Below are positions 7,390 through 14,795 of a DNA stretch of 15,277 nucleotides, one piece after another; position 1 is the stretch's first letter, and each line of letters opens with the position of its first letter. The DNA comes from JBEVEP01 sp040512755. Its GTDB lineage: Bacteria > Pseudomonadota > Alphaproteobacteria > Rhizobiales > Rhizobiaceae. The translations under genes were made by a program, and so were the position numbers. Below the pieces are notes generated by a model. The model ran no database searches. It had not been told where the DNA came from and saw only the letters and a list, made by a program, of their open reading frames with translations. Where the stretch lies: positions 1-15,277 of the forward strand of contig JBEVEP010000105.1 of assembly GCA_040512755.1 (NCBI GenBank). Reading direction: 5' to 3'.

Positions 7390-8517
7390 CTAACCCAGCT
7401 TCTTGCTGAAGGCGTTCAAAAAACGCACCTCGCCGTTTGAGCCCACTGCCTCGGCCAACACCACATCCAGTGCGGTATCAGTCACATGGGCAACCGCGAA
7501 ACCGCCCATGAAGCTCGCCTTGGGTTTGAAGAGGTCGAAACCATCCTGCCGATAGATCATCGGTGTTTCGTGCTGATGGCCGTGGAAGATGCCGATAATG
7601 TTGTGCCCTTCGGTCGCCTGCGTCAGGTCTCGCCTCTGCTCCTTGCTCCACCAGTGTGGCGCACCGCCGCCGCGATCATCGAATGTGTGGCTCCGCGGGT
7701 CCCAGCTCTCGATGGAAAATGCATCCCAGCCATAGTGCTGGAAGAGGATAACCGGCCGCCCATCCGTCGCATAGGTTGCGAGATCGTCCTTCAGCCATGG
7801 GAGACTGTTGATGGCGCCCTTCGTCATATCGCCGCCAAAGCGGTGAAGCTGGACGAGGTGAAGGCCACCCCAGTCCCAGGAATAGCAATCGGACGCAGCA
7901 TCGTAGTTCGTCGCGGGAATGGGAGGTTTGAAAAATACACTCGGGCGATGATTGATCTCCACGTAGTCGCGCAGCTCCCGCCGGTACCAGTCGCCGTGCG
8001 GCGGCGGACCATCCTGGTCGAGGTCATGATTGCCCAGACCGACATAGACCGGAAAATGCACATGATCCGGCCCGACGCCTTGGCGATAGCGTTGGCTGAA
8101 CTGGAGCAATTGCGTGCCTTCGCTAGGCATCGTGATCTGCCCACCTCCGTCATCGGTCATATCGCCGCCGACAACGACGCCGAGCGGGATAGCAATCCGG
8201 GTTCCCGAGCCGGCCAATCCGGTTGAGACGCCGTCGATCTCGGCAGGCCAAGTGTGTTCAGCGACACGGTTCAACGCAGCGATATGATGAAGCAGGTTTT
8301 CGTCCGTCTTGCCTTCCTGCAGGCAGTTGGGACTGAACCCGCTGCCCATCCGGCAGGCATGGATGTCCGCTATGAACAGAAATGTCGCGTCAATCGCTTG
8401 CCTGTTAGCGGCGTTGCTCTGGGCAAACACGCGGGTGCCCACGCAGGACGCGCCCACCGCAAGCAGGCTGCTCAGAACAGCCCGTCTGGTCGGCCAACCT
8501 AAAAAGCCAACGCTCAT
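7390..8517 (-). CDS. Tat-exported calcineurin-like metallophosphoesterase
   Basis: This is a predicted periplasmic phosphoesterase with a two-metal centre; the substrate is unknown. It has 375 residues. The N terminus has a twin-arginine signal (PTRRAVLSS at 9-17) followed by a hydrophobic stretch ending near VFAQ at 30-33. The metallophosphoesterase signature is complete and in order: DIH (Asp51, His53), GGDMTDDGG (Asp119), GNHD (Asn163, His164), QHYGWD (His261) and GHQH (His314, His316). The start at 8517 has a GGAG 6 bases upstream. No partner gene is next to it: it converges with pyk, and ispA lies behind it in the same direction 250 bp away. Inverted copies of one palindromic repeat flank the gene, and one copy runs to within about 16 bases of its start. 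Cyclic-nucleotide phosphodiesterase, nucleotidase or phosphatase activity are all possible. Confidence 0.88.
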   Translation of the reverse strand: MSVGFLGWPTRRAVLSSLLAVGASCVGTRVFAQSNAANRQAIDATFLFIADIHACRMGSGFSPNCLQEGKTDENLLHHIAALNRVAEHTWPAEIDGVSTGLAGSGTRIAIPLGVVVGGDMTDDGGGQITMPSEGTQLLQFSQRYRQGVGPDHVHFPVYVGLGNHDLDQDGPPPHGDWYRRELRDYVEINHRPSVFFKPPIPATNYDAASDCYSWDWGGLHLVQLHRFGGDMTKGAINSLPWLKDDLATYATDGRPVILFQHYGWDAFSIESWDPRSHTFDDRGGGAPHWWSKEQRRDLTQATEGHNIIGIFHGHQHETPMIYRQDGFDLFKPKASFMGGFAVAHVTDTALDVVLAEAVGSNGEVRFLNAFSKKLG

Positions 8518-8533
8518 CCATGGCTCCAGCAGT

Positions 8534-8601
8534 CGCTCTTGCTCTTTGTTTTAATGCAATTCCGGGCGGAAAACCGGTTCCCACTTTTCCTGGAATTGCT
8601 C
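8534..8601 (-). repeat. Interspersed palindromic repeat (family A/B, copy B, partial)
   Basis: Read on the minus strand, the first 47 bases (8555-8601) match copy A at 44 of 47 positions. The similarity continues more weakly, through an AAGAGCG, to about 8534. The second hairpin of the complete unit is missing. The copy points towards copy A and forms most of the sequence immediately upstream of the metallophosphoesterase start, so it must lie in that gene's promoter or 5' leader. Confidence 0.8.
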
Positions 8602-8769
8602 GCCCTGTCATTGCTATGAAGGTTGTTCGTCCCGAGGCTTGGACGCAAGGCCACACACGCAACCTCGATCCATAAGCTCGGATGGACATTCATGAGAATG
8701 CCAGAACCGCGCCGCGCAGTCGAATGCTGATCATCTAACGTCGCACGGCGGCAGACCACCGTCTCAGAG

Positions 8770-9687
8770 CTAGCTGCGGCGTTCGGCAATGAAAATCGCT
8801 GCAGCTTTCAGGATATCCGCCCTGCTGCCGTAGGGCTCGAGAAGCAGCCGCGCCTGCTTGACGAGGCCTGCAAGCTGTTGGCGGACCCATTCGCCGCCGT
8901 GAAGTCCAGCAAGCGTCGCCTTCCCGGCGGCCGCATCCTTGCCGGTCGCTTTGCCCATGGTTTCGGCATCGGACGTCAAGTCGAGCAGATCGTCGGCGAG
9001 CTGAAAGGCAAGCCCGATTGCCGAGCCGAATTCGGCCAAGGTTTCCCGGTCCGAACGGGATGCGTTTCCGATGATAGCTCCGGCTTCGCAAGCGAAACGC
9101 ATCAGCGCGCCCGTCTTCATTGCCTGCAACTTTATGATGCCGGCTTCGCCCGGATTTACCATTTCGGCTTCGAGGTCGAGCACCTGGCCGCCGGCCATTC
9201 CGCCCAGTCCTGCTGCGCGGGCCAGACCCAACACGAGTTCGGCCTTGCTGGCCGCCGGCAGATCGGTCGCAGGGTCCGCGATAATGTCGAAGGCGTAGGT
9301 GAGCAGGCTGTCGCCTGCAAGGATGGCCGTCGCTTCGTCGAACGCGATGTGGACAGTCGGATGGCCACGGCGCACATCGTCATTGTCCATCGAAGGCAGA
9401 TCATCGTGGATCAGCGAGTAGCAGTGGACGCACTCCAGGGCCACGGCGACGCGCAGGGCGGCATGGCCGTCAGCGTCGAAAATCGCTGCCGTCTCCATGA
9501 CCAGAAACGGGCGCAGCCGCTTGCCTCCATTCAGCACCCCATGCCGCATCGCAGCAAGCAGACGAGTGGGTCTGCTGATCTCTCCAGGAAGGATGTGCTC
9601 GTCCAGCAAGCTGCGCAGCGCGGCCTCGATGGCGTGCGCGCGTGACTCCAATGCAACTTCAAAGGGTATGTGGGCGGGTAAAACCAT
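8770..9687 (-). CDS. ispA: Farnesyl diphosphate synthase-type polyprenyl synthetase
   Basis: This trans-prenyltransferase is expected to condense isopentenyl diphosphate with dimethylallyl and geranyl diphosphate to give C15 farnesyl diphosphate in the cytoplasm. It has 305 residues. Motifs are GGKRLRP at 54-60, the first aspartate-rich motif DDLPSMD at 95-101 (the DDxxxxD form with two extra residues typical of bacterial enzymes) and the second, DDLLD, at 232-236. The tyrosine five residues before the first motif (YSLIHDD) is as in E. coli IspA, supporting a C15 product; a geranylgeranyl synthase cannot be excluded. The start at 9687 is fixed by an in-frame TAA 15 bases upstream with no other start between, although no clear ribosome site is seen. 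It is divergent from mtgA, with 150 bp between them that must hold both promoters. Confidence 0.92.
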   Translation of the reverse strand: MVLPAHIPFEVALESRAHAIEAALRSLLDEHILPGEISRPTRLLAAMRHGVLNGGKRLRPFLVMETAAIFDADGHAALRVAVALECVHCYSLIHDDLPSMDNDDVRRGHPTVHIAFDEATAILAGDSLLTYAFDIIADPATDLPAASKAELVLGLARAAGLGGMAGGQVLDLEAEMVNPGEAGIIKLQAMKTGALMRFACEAGAIIGNASRSDRETLAEFGSAIGLAFQLADDLLDLTSDAETMGKATGKDAAAGKATLAGLHGGEWVRQQLAGLVKQARLLLEPYGSRADILKAAAIFIAERRS

Positions 9688-9837
9688 GGCGGCGAGCGTT
9701 TAAGGCAAAAGCATCGCCGGTCAAGCCGGTTAGCGGCATTGCGCTTCCCGTGACGCCCCGCTAATGCGAAAGGGATGAACTCGGGGATATCGGGCTTGAC
9801 CGAGCCGGCAGTGAATCCAGAACCGGAGGCGCTTGAC

Positions 9838-10560
9838 ATGCCCCTCAAGGGCAAGGGCTCGTGGCGCCGAGCCGCCTACAGCGTCGGCCGTCGCACGTGG
9901 GTGCGACGCACCGTTCTTGCGTTTGCTGTACTAGCGCTGCTGCCGGCAGTTCTGACGTTCCTCTATCTGCCGTCCTTCGTTCATCCGGTTTCCACACTCA
10001 TGCTGAAGGACCTGGTGACGTTTCAGGGCTATGACCGCCGGTGGGTGCCTATCGGCGAGATGGCGCCGGTGCTTGTCCAATCGGTGATCATGTCTGAAGA
10101 CGGGCAATTCTGTGCGCACCGGGGCATTGACTGGGCAGAGCTCAATCTGGTGATCGACGACGCGATTGCCGGCGAGCCGACCCGGGGCGCCTCGACCATC
10201 CCGATGCAGACGGTCAAGAACCTCTATCTCTGGCACGGTCGCTCCTTTCTCCGCAAAATGCTGGAGGCGCCGCTGGCGCTCTATTTCGATGCGATCATGC
10301 CGAAGAAGAGGATCATGGAGATCTATCTGAATATTGTCGAATGGGGTCCGGGCATTTATGGCGCGGAGGCCGCCGCGCAGCATCACTTCGGCCGTTCCGC
10401 CAAAGATCTATCGCGCCGTCAGGCAGCGCTTCTTGCTGCTGCGCTTCCGAACCCTATAGAGCGTAATCCGGCCAAGCCCGGTCCGGGCATGCGGCGCACT
10501 GCCCGCGTGGTCGAGGCGCGGGCCTTGCGCTCCGGCGGTTACGTACAGTGCGTCGACTGA
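9838..10560 (+). CDS. mtgA: Monofunctional biosynthetic peptidoglycan transglycosylase
   Basis: This membrane-bound GT51 enzyme polymerises lipid II into glycan strands without a transpeptidase domain. From the ATG at 9838 it has 240 residues, the usual size. A basic N terminus leads into one membrane helix at about 25-45. The GT51 motifs follow: [14 protein letters not shown] with catalytic Glu87, [17 protein letters not shown] at about 116-132, and [15 protein letters not shown] at about 156-170. The start is chosen because GGAGG lies 8 bases upstream; the ATG at 9775 is in frame but has a purine run too close to it. It is divergent from ispA. Confidence 0.95.
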   Translation: MPLKGKGSWRRAAYSVGRRTWVRRTVLAFAVLALLPAVLTFLYLPSFVHPVSTLMLKDLVTFQGYDRRWVPIGEMAPVLVQSVIMSEDGQFCAHRGIDWAELNLVIDDAIAGEPTRGASTIPMQTVKNLYLWHGRSFLRKMLEAPLALYFDAIMPKKRIMEIYLNIVEWGPGIYGAEAAAQHHFGRSAKDLSRRQAALLAAALPNPIERNPAKPGPGMRRTARVVEARALRSGGYVQCVD

Positions 10561-10707
10561 GGTCCGCGGCGGAAAAATATTTGCCGGAACGCTGGCCAAA
10601 CGCGCGTCACTTGTGTATAGGCACGCCGACTTTCAGGATTTCCGGCCCGAAGCATATGCCCTTTTGCGAGGGAATATGGGGCTTTTGACCGATGAGCGAG
10701 TAATTCC

Positions 10708-10887
10708 ATGGCTGTTCCAAAACGAAAAACTTCGCCGTCCAAGCGCGGCATGCGCCGTTCGGCCGACGCGCTGAAGGCTCCGACTTATGTCGAGGACAAG
10801 AACTCCGGCGAACTGCGCCGTCCGCATCATGTCGATCTGAAGACTGGCATGTATCGTGGCCGTCAGGTTTTCGAGCCGAAGAGCTGA
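10708..10887 (+). CDS. rpmF: 50S ribosomal protein L32
   Basis: This is a small structural protein of the large ribosomal subunit. The 59-residue product is rich in lysine and arginine, begins [20 protein letters not shown], and has the L32 blocks [26 protein letters not shown]. The zinc-binding cysteines of some L32 proteins are absent, so this is the cysteine-free form usual in alphaproteobacteria. The ribosome site is weak (GAGCGAG about 8 bases upstream). The 147 bp before it contain a TATAGG at 10615-10620, 17 bases after a TGGCCA, which is a possible promoter. A strong intrinsic terminator follows 28 bases after the stop, so rpmF appears to be transcribed largely on its own. Confidence 0.97.
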   Translation: MAVPKRKTSPSKRGMRRSADALKAPTYVEDKNSGELRRPHHVDLKTGMYRGRQVFEPKS

Positions 10888-10915
10888 TCGTTCTTCGCCT
10901 TCGCAATAGCGTTGC

Positions 10916-10941
10916 AAGACCGGCCTCGGGCCGGTCTTTTC
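10916..10941 (+). terminator. Rho-independent terminator of rpmF
   Basis: AAGACCGGCC and GGCCGGTCTT form a perfect 10-bp stem around a TCG loop, and the stem runs into four T. A second hairpin (TTGGCGC/GCGCCAA, 10943-10962) follows directly. This is the clearest intrinsic terminator in the window. Confidence 0.88.
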
Positions 10942-11111
10942 ATTGGCGCCACCTTGCGCCAAGCTCATCATCATGCTCGCAGGCCGGTCGCCAAGGGTGT
11001 CAATGTCCTTGAAGTCGATATTCGGCAAGCTTATGCGCGAAGAGGCGGGTGCTCAGGCCTGATCCTCAATCCTCAAGCGGCCGATGGCGCGGCGCATAAT
11101 CGGAGACAGGA

Positions 11112-11519
11112 ATGCTTGCTGGAATCCCGCTGCTGATCGTGCCGTTCATCCTCTTCAATCTTGGTTTGGCGGGTGTGTTCGGATCAGGGGATGGCAGCGA
11201 CCTCTGGGCGACGGTCGTCTTCTCGGCAAGGATGATGTCCGGCGGCGTGTTTTCCCTCACAGCTGGCAATTTACTGGTCGTAGTCGGCTTGCTTCTCCTG
11301 TTCGTGGAGATTGTGAAGTCGGCGCGGACATCGCGGGCCTCGATCGTGGACCACCTTCTGTCGACGTTTGTCTTTGTCGCTTTTCTCGTGGAGTTCCTGC
11401 TGGTCAAGGATGCCGCGCACGCGGTGTTTTTCACGCTGATGGTGATCGCGCTCATTGATGTCCTGGCCGGTTTCTCGGTGTCGTTGAAATCAGCCGGCCG
11501 CGATATCAGTATCAATTGA
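11112..11519 (+). CDS. Conserved hypothetical inner-membrane protein with four predicted helices
   Basis: I do not recognise a named family. The 135-residue product is strongly hydrophobic, with segments at about 3-22, 46-67, 82-98 and 104-124, which would give four membrane helices. The second begins SGGVFSLTAGNLLVVVG and is followed by a short polar loop VKSARTSRAS. Charged residues are few; an E-F-L-L-V-K-D-A-A-H stretch lies between helices three and four. The ATG at 11112 has a GGAG about 6 bases upstream. It follows the rpmF terminator by about 170 bp and converges with phaR. The good ribosome site and coherent hydrophobic pattern support a real gene. Nothing in the context gives a function, and its closeness to the PHB genes may be chance. 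Confidence 0.75.
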   Translation: MLAGIPLLIVPFILFNLGLAGVFGSGDGSDLWATVVFSARMMSGGVFSLTAGNLLVVVGLLLLFVEIVKSARTSRASIVDHLLSTFVFVAFLVEFLLVKDAAHAVFFTLMVIALIDVLAGFSVSLKSAGRDISIN

Positions 11520-11640
11520 CGCGCGGCTATCGCGAGTTCGTGACTTTTCTCCACCCCTTTAGGGAGGAAGTGTCGAGGGCTCGGCGATACACGATCGAGC
11601 GCACGCCGGCCCTCCGCTATGGCTCCGGGCGTTCGTCGCT

Positions 11641-11666
11641 CGAAAAGCCAAATCGTTGGCTTTTCG
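11641..11666. terminator. Bidirectional terminator between the membrane protein gene and phaR
   Basis: CGAAAAGCCAA and TTGGCTTTTCG form a perfect 11-bp stem with a 4-base loop. Both arms contain a run of A or T, so each strand ends in a T-rich arm. A second small hairpin (GTCGCC/GGCGAC, 11666-11680) adjoins it. Its place between two converging genes fits a shared terminator. Confidence 0.65.
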
Positions 11667-11686
11667 TCGCCTTCGGCGACCGCTCC

Positions 11687-12298
11687 TCACCCCATGGAGT
11701 CGATCTTGCGCTGCATCGCGGCGATCTGATCCTTGAGCTCCTGTAATTCGTCGGGCCTTTCTGCCGGCTCTTTCTTCGCCGGTTCTGCGGCAGGCGGCTG
11801 GGGGTTCCCATTGGCGCTTGGCGGGAACGGCGAGAACAGCCGCATGGCGTTCTGGAACATCTCGATGTTTCGGCGGGTCTGCTCCTCGATCGCCTTGATC
11901 GGTGTGGGGAGCTTCATCACGTCCATCGGCGATTTGCCCATCGCCGACTTCATTTGCTCGCGGAAACGTTCCTGTTCCTTGGCAAAGGCGATCATCGACT
12001 GTTCGAGGAAGCTCGGGACGATCATCTGCATCTGGTCGCCGTAGAACGAAATGAGCTGGCGGAGGAAAGAGACAGGCAGCATGTTCTGCCCCTCTTTGTT
12101 CTCCAGCTCGAAAATGATCTGGGTAAGCACCGGATGGGTAATGTCGTCGCCGGACTTGGCATCCTGCACCGTGAAGTCCTCGCCCCGCTTCACCATCTCG
12201 GCCAGGTCCTCAAGCGTCACATAGGTGCTCGTGCCAGTGTTATAGAGGCGGCGATTGGCGTATTTTTTGATCACCACCGGATCGTCTTTTGCTGGCAT
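11687..12298 (-). CDS. phaR: Polyhydroxyalkanoate synthesis repressor PhaR
   Basis: This DNA-binding repressor senses PHB: it represses phasin and related genes and leaves DNA when it binds nascent polymer. From the ATG at 12298 it has 203 residues. The N-terminal PHA-accumulation regulator domain is clear: VIKKYANRRLYNTGTSTYVTLEDLAEMV at about 9-36, then FTVQDAKSGDDITHPVLTQII. The following PHB_acc region contains FLRQLISFYGDQMQMIVPSFLEQSM. A proline-rich linker leads to a short C-terminal coiled coil (LQELKDQIAAMQRKID). The start is set by an excellent GGGAGGGG about 5 bases upstream; a longer in-frame reading to 12427 has no family match. It is divergent from phbA, as is common, and may regulate itself and phbAB. 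Confidence 0.95.
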   Translation of the reverse strand: MPAKDDPVVIKKYANRRLYNTGTSTYVTLEDLAEMVKRGEDFTVQDAKSGDDITHPVLTQIIFELENKEGQNMLPVSFLRQLISFYGDQMQMIVPSFLEQSMIAFAKEQERFREQMKSAMGKSPMDVMKLPTPIKAIEEQTRRNIEMFQNAMRLFSPFPPSANGNPQPPAAEPAKKEPAERPDELQELKDQIAAMQRKIDSMG

Positions 12299-12590
12299 CA
12301 AAACCCCTCCCAATATGACCGCTGCCGCGTAAGCGGCCGGTAACGGTTTCGCCTGGCGACAAGGATATGCGCAAAAGCACTGGTTTTGAAAGAAGTTTGT
12401 GCAGTGCGGGAACGTCGGATGGTCCATGAAGCAGGGTTTTGCTGCGCAGCACGCGCACCAGTGGCGACGGCCACGGGCATGCCGTCACGTCAATAGGTCA
12501 TTTTCCGGTTTGACTCGGCTTCTGGAAAGGGCAAGAAAGCCTGTGACAAGACATGTGCAAAACTTTCCCGCACCAATTGTGGAGACGACA
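12299..12590. promoter_or_regulatory. Divergent phaR-phbA control region
   Basis: No gene is seen in these 292 bp. A perfect 12-base palindrome, TGCTGCGCAGCA, lies near the centre at 12440-12451. A TTGACT at 12510-12515 is a possible -35 for phbA, but no good -10 follows. A short GC hairpin (GCCGC/GCGGC, near 12325) lies close to phaR. PhaR of Paracoccus binds TGC-rich repeats of the CTGC-N3-GCAG kind; the palindrome here has the same half-sites without the spacer. Confidence 0.5.
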
Positions 12591-13775
12591 ATGCCCGCTT
12601 CCGAATCCATCGTAGTAGCAAGCGCCGCGCGCACGGCCGTCGGATCGTTCAACGGCGCCTTTGCCAATTTGCCCGCGCATGAGCTTGGAGCGATCGCCAT
12701 CAAGGAAGCGCTCGCTCGTGCGGGCGTCGATGGAGCGGAAGTCGACGAGGTGATCCTCGGGCAGGTGCTGCCGGCTGGCCAGGGGCAGAACCCGGCGCGG
12801 CAGGCGTCCATCAAGGCTGGCTTGCCCAAGGAAACGACGGCGTGGGGGCTCAATCAGGTCTGCGGCTCGGGCCTGCGGACGATCGCGATCGGCATGCAGC
12901 AGATCGCGACTGGCGATGCGAAAATCATTGTCGCCGGCGGCCAGGAATCCATGTCGCTGTCGCCGCACTGCGCGCATCTCCGTGCCGGTGTCAAAATGGG
13001 CGACTACGCGATGATCGACACGATGATCCGCGACGGACTGTGGGACGCCTTCAACGGTTACCACATGGGCGCGACGGCCGAGAATGTCGCCCGCCAGTGG
13101 CAGTTGACCCGCGAGGAACAGGATGCCTTCGCGGTCGCCTCGCAGAACAAGGCAGAAGCGGCGCAGAAGGCCGGTAAATTCGGCGACGAGATCGTTCCCG
13201 TGACCGTCAAGGGCAGGAAGGGCGACACTATCGTCGACCAGGACGAGTACATCCGTCCCGGCACGACGCTCGACGCGGTCCAGAAGCTGAAGCCCGCTTT
13301 CGACAAGGAAGGTACCGTGACGGCAGGCAACGCCTCGGGCATCAATGATGGCGCTGGCGCGGTGGTCCTGATGACCGAAGCCGAGGCGAGCCGGCGCGGC
13401 CTCAAGCCGCTGGTGCGCATCGCTTCCTGGGCGACCGCTGGGGTCGATCCGCAGATCATGGGCACGGGGCCGATCCCGGCCTCGCGCAAGGCGCTGGAAA
13501 AGGCGGGCTGGTCTGTCGGCGATCTCGATCTTGTGGAGGCCAACGAGGCCTTCGCCGCCCAGGCCTGCGCCGTGAACAAGGACATGGGCTGGAATCCGGA
13601 CATCGTGAACGTCAATGGCGGCGCGATTGCCATCGGCCATCCGATCGGCGCTTCCGGGACCCGCATCTTCAACACGCTGGTCTACGAGATGCGCCGCCGG
13701 GGAGCCAGGAAGGGCCTCGCAACGCTTTGCATCGGCGGCGGCATGGGTGTGGCGATGTGCGTCGAGGCTATCTAG
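12591..13775 (+). CDS. phbA: Acetyl-CoA acetyltransferase (beta-ketothiolase)
   Basis: This biosynthetic thiolase condenses two acetyl-CoA to acetoacetyl-CoA, the first step of PHB synthesis, in the cytoplasm. It has 394 residues, the family length. The nucleophile is Cys91 in [10 protein letters not shown], and the other catalytic residues are His350 in [16 protein letters not shown] and Cys380 in CIGGGMGVA; these match Cys89, His348 and Cys378 of the Zoogloea enzyme. NEAFAAQ at 318-324 is also present. The ATG at 12591 has a GGAG 7 bases upstream; the frame stays open to 12399 but that part resembles nothing. phbB follows 145 bp later on the same strand, probably in one operon. The gene is also called phaA. 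Confidence 0.97.
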   Translation: MPASESIVVASAARTAVGSFNGAFANLPAHELGAIAIKEALARAGVDGAEVDEVILGQVLPAGQGQNPARQASIKAGLPKETTAWGLNQVCGSGLRTIAIGMQQIATGDAKIIVAGGQESMSLSPHCAHLRAGVKMGDYAMIDTMIRDGLWDAFNGYHMGATAENVARQWQLTREEQDAFAVASQNKAEAAQKAGKFGDEIVPVTVKGRKGDTIVDQDEYIRPGTTLDAVQKLKPAFDKEGTVTAGNASGINDGAGAVVLMTEAEASRRGLKPLVRIASWATAGVDPQIMGTGPIPASRKALEKAGWSVGDLDLVEANEAFAAQACAVNKDMGWNPDIVNVNGGAIAIGHPIGASGTRIFNTLVYEMRRRGARKGLATLCIGGGMGVAMCVEAI

Positions 13776-13844
13776 GCCAGGGGGTGGATGGTCATTGGCG
13801 GATGGAAGCCTGAGGCTCACTGCTCAACTTGGGAGGATCACCAG

Positions 13845-13907
13845 TTGATGGAGCTTCGCCGTCTCCAATTGGCCGTTCACGTCTCGCCATTTCATCAATC
13901 GATTTGA
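13845..13907 (+). CDS. Possible 20-residue leader peptide upstream of phbB
   Basis: A TTG at 13845 followed by an ATG opens a 20-codon frame (MELRRLQLAVHVSPFHQSI after the first codon). A GGGAGG lies 8 bases before the TTG, as good a ribosome site as those of the neighbouring genes. The TGA stop at 13905-13907 shares its A with the AGGAGG ribosome site of phbB. Ribosomes ending here would cover the phbB start region, which would suit translational coupling. There is no homology evidence, so it may be chance. Confidence 0.3.
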   Translation: MMELRRLQLAVHVSPFHQSI

Positions 13908-13920
13908 GGAGGATCGTATT

Positions 13921-14646
13921 ATGCCAAGAACAGCAATCGTGACCGGCGGCTCGCGCGGCATCGGCGCCGCCATCTCCGTCGCGCTGAAGAAGGCCGGCTA
14001 TAGTGTCGCGGCGAACTACGCCGGCAATGACGAGGCTGCAGCCGCCTTCAAAAAGGACACCGGCATTCCGGTCTACAAATGGTCGGTGGCGGACTACGAC
14101 GCATGCGTCGAGGGTTTGAAGAAGGTCGAGGCGGATCTCGGCCCAATCGACATCCTGGTCAACAATGCCGGCATTACGCGGGATGCCATGTTCCACAAGA
14201 TGACGCCGCAGCAGTGGCGCGACGTGATCGATACGAACCTTTCAGGCCTCTTCAACATGACGCAGCCTGTCTGGAACGGCATGCGCGAGCGGAAGTTCGG
14301 CCGCGTCGTCAACATCTCCTCGATCAACGGCCAGAAGGGCCAGGCAGGGCAGGCGAATTATTCGGCTTCCAAGGCGGGTGATCTTGGCTTTACCAAGGCT
14401 CTGGCCCAGGAAGGGGCGCGGGCGGGCATTACGGTCAACGCGATCTGCCCCGGCTACATCGCTACGGAGATGGTCAAGGCGATTGACGAGAAGGTGCTCA
14501 ACGAGCGCATCATCCCGCAGATTCCGGTCGGCCGGCTCGGCGAGCCTGAGGAGATCGCGCGCTGCGTGGTTTTTCTCGCGTCAGACGAGGCCGGATTCGT
14601 CACCGGCTCGACGATCTCTGCCAATGGCGGGCAGTTCTTCGTCTAG
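13921..14646 (+). CDS. phbB: NADPH-dependent acetoacetyl-CoA reductase
   Basis: This short-chain dehydrogenase reduces acetoacetyl-CoA to (R)-3-hydroxybutyryl-CoA, the monomer for PHB synthase. It has 241 residues. The cofactor motif is TGGSRGIGAAI at 8-18, NNAGITRD is at 81-88, and the catalytic residues are Ser134, Tyr147 and Lys151 within NISSINGQKGQAGQANYSAS and the following K. The GQKGQ-GQ-NYS wording is specific for PhaB/PhbB rather than FabG. The start at 13921 has AGGAGG 8 bases upstream. It is downstream of phbA in the same direction. PHB synthase (phbC) is not in the window, which is normal for rhizobia, where it is usually elsewhere. The gene is also called phaB. A palindromic repeat begins at its stop codon. 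Confidence 0.97.
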   Translation: MPRTAIVTGGSRGIGAAISVALKKAGYSVAANYAGNDEAAAAFKKDTGIPVYKWSVADYDACVEGLKKVEADLGPIDILVNNAGITRDAMFHKMTPQQWRDVIDTNLSGLFNMTQPVWNGMRERKFGRVVNISSINGQKGQAGQANYSASKAGDLGFTKALAQEGARAGITVNAICPGYIATEMVKAIDEKVLNERIIPQIPVGRLGEPEEIARCVVFLASDEAGFVTGSTISANGGQFFV

Positions 14647-14656
14647 CGCATCCGCC

Positions 14657-14741
14657 CCGAAAATCGGGATCGATTTTCGGAAAGCACGATGCGTCGATTT
14701 AAAGATTGGAGCGTTATTGGTCCGATGGACGCGCAGCGCTC
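14657..14741 (+). repeat. Interspersed palindromic repeat (family C, copy 2)
   Basis: A perfect 9-bp stem, CCGAAAATC/GATTTTCGG around a 6-base loop (14657-14680), is followed by a stretch ending in a second short stem (GAGCG 14709-14713 with CGCTC 14737-14741). The first 64 bases align with 4110-4174 at about 73%. The unit starts within about 10 bases of the phbB stop and could act as a terminator or mRNA-stabilising structure. Similar units are, from recollection, common in Mesorhizobium. Confidence 0.75.
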
Positions 14742-14764
14742 TAAGGAGCTTTTGCTCCCGGCGC

Positions 14765-14795
14765 GGCATCCGCCTTCGCAGACCAGGCGGATGCC
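14765..14795. terminator. 10-bp hairpin downstream of phbB, possible terminator
   Basis: GGCATCCGCC and GGCGGATGCC form a perfect stem around an 11-base loop. A small hairpin (GGAGC/GCTCC, 14745-14758) precedes it. No proper T-run follows, so this may be a structural element rather than an intrinsic terminator. Confidence 0.4.

Noticed and set aside
7486..8226. 246-codon open frame on the plus strand inside the metallophosphoesterase gene
   Set aside because: It is antisense to a gene with a complete motif set and a good ribosome site, and shows no family features.
8878..9645. 255-codon open frame on the plus strand opposite ispA
   Set aside because: It is antisense to a clear polyprenyl synthetase and has no recognisable domain; it reflects third-position GC bias.
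9775..9837. Upstream ATG for mtgA
   Set aside because: Its purine run is too close to the codon, while the ATG at 9838 has GGAGG at an ideal distance and gives the usual protein length.
12399..12590. N-terminal extension of phbA by 64 codons
   Set aside because: The thiolase family starts at the ATG at 12591, which has its own ribosome site, and the extension would cover the phaR-phbA control region.
12498..13820. Long open frame (440 codons) on the minus strand opposite phbA
   Set aside because: It is fully antisense to a thiolase with all catalytic residues. Such frames are expected in GC-rich DNA, and its translation is rich in Arg, His and Asp with no recognisable domain.
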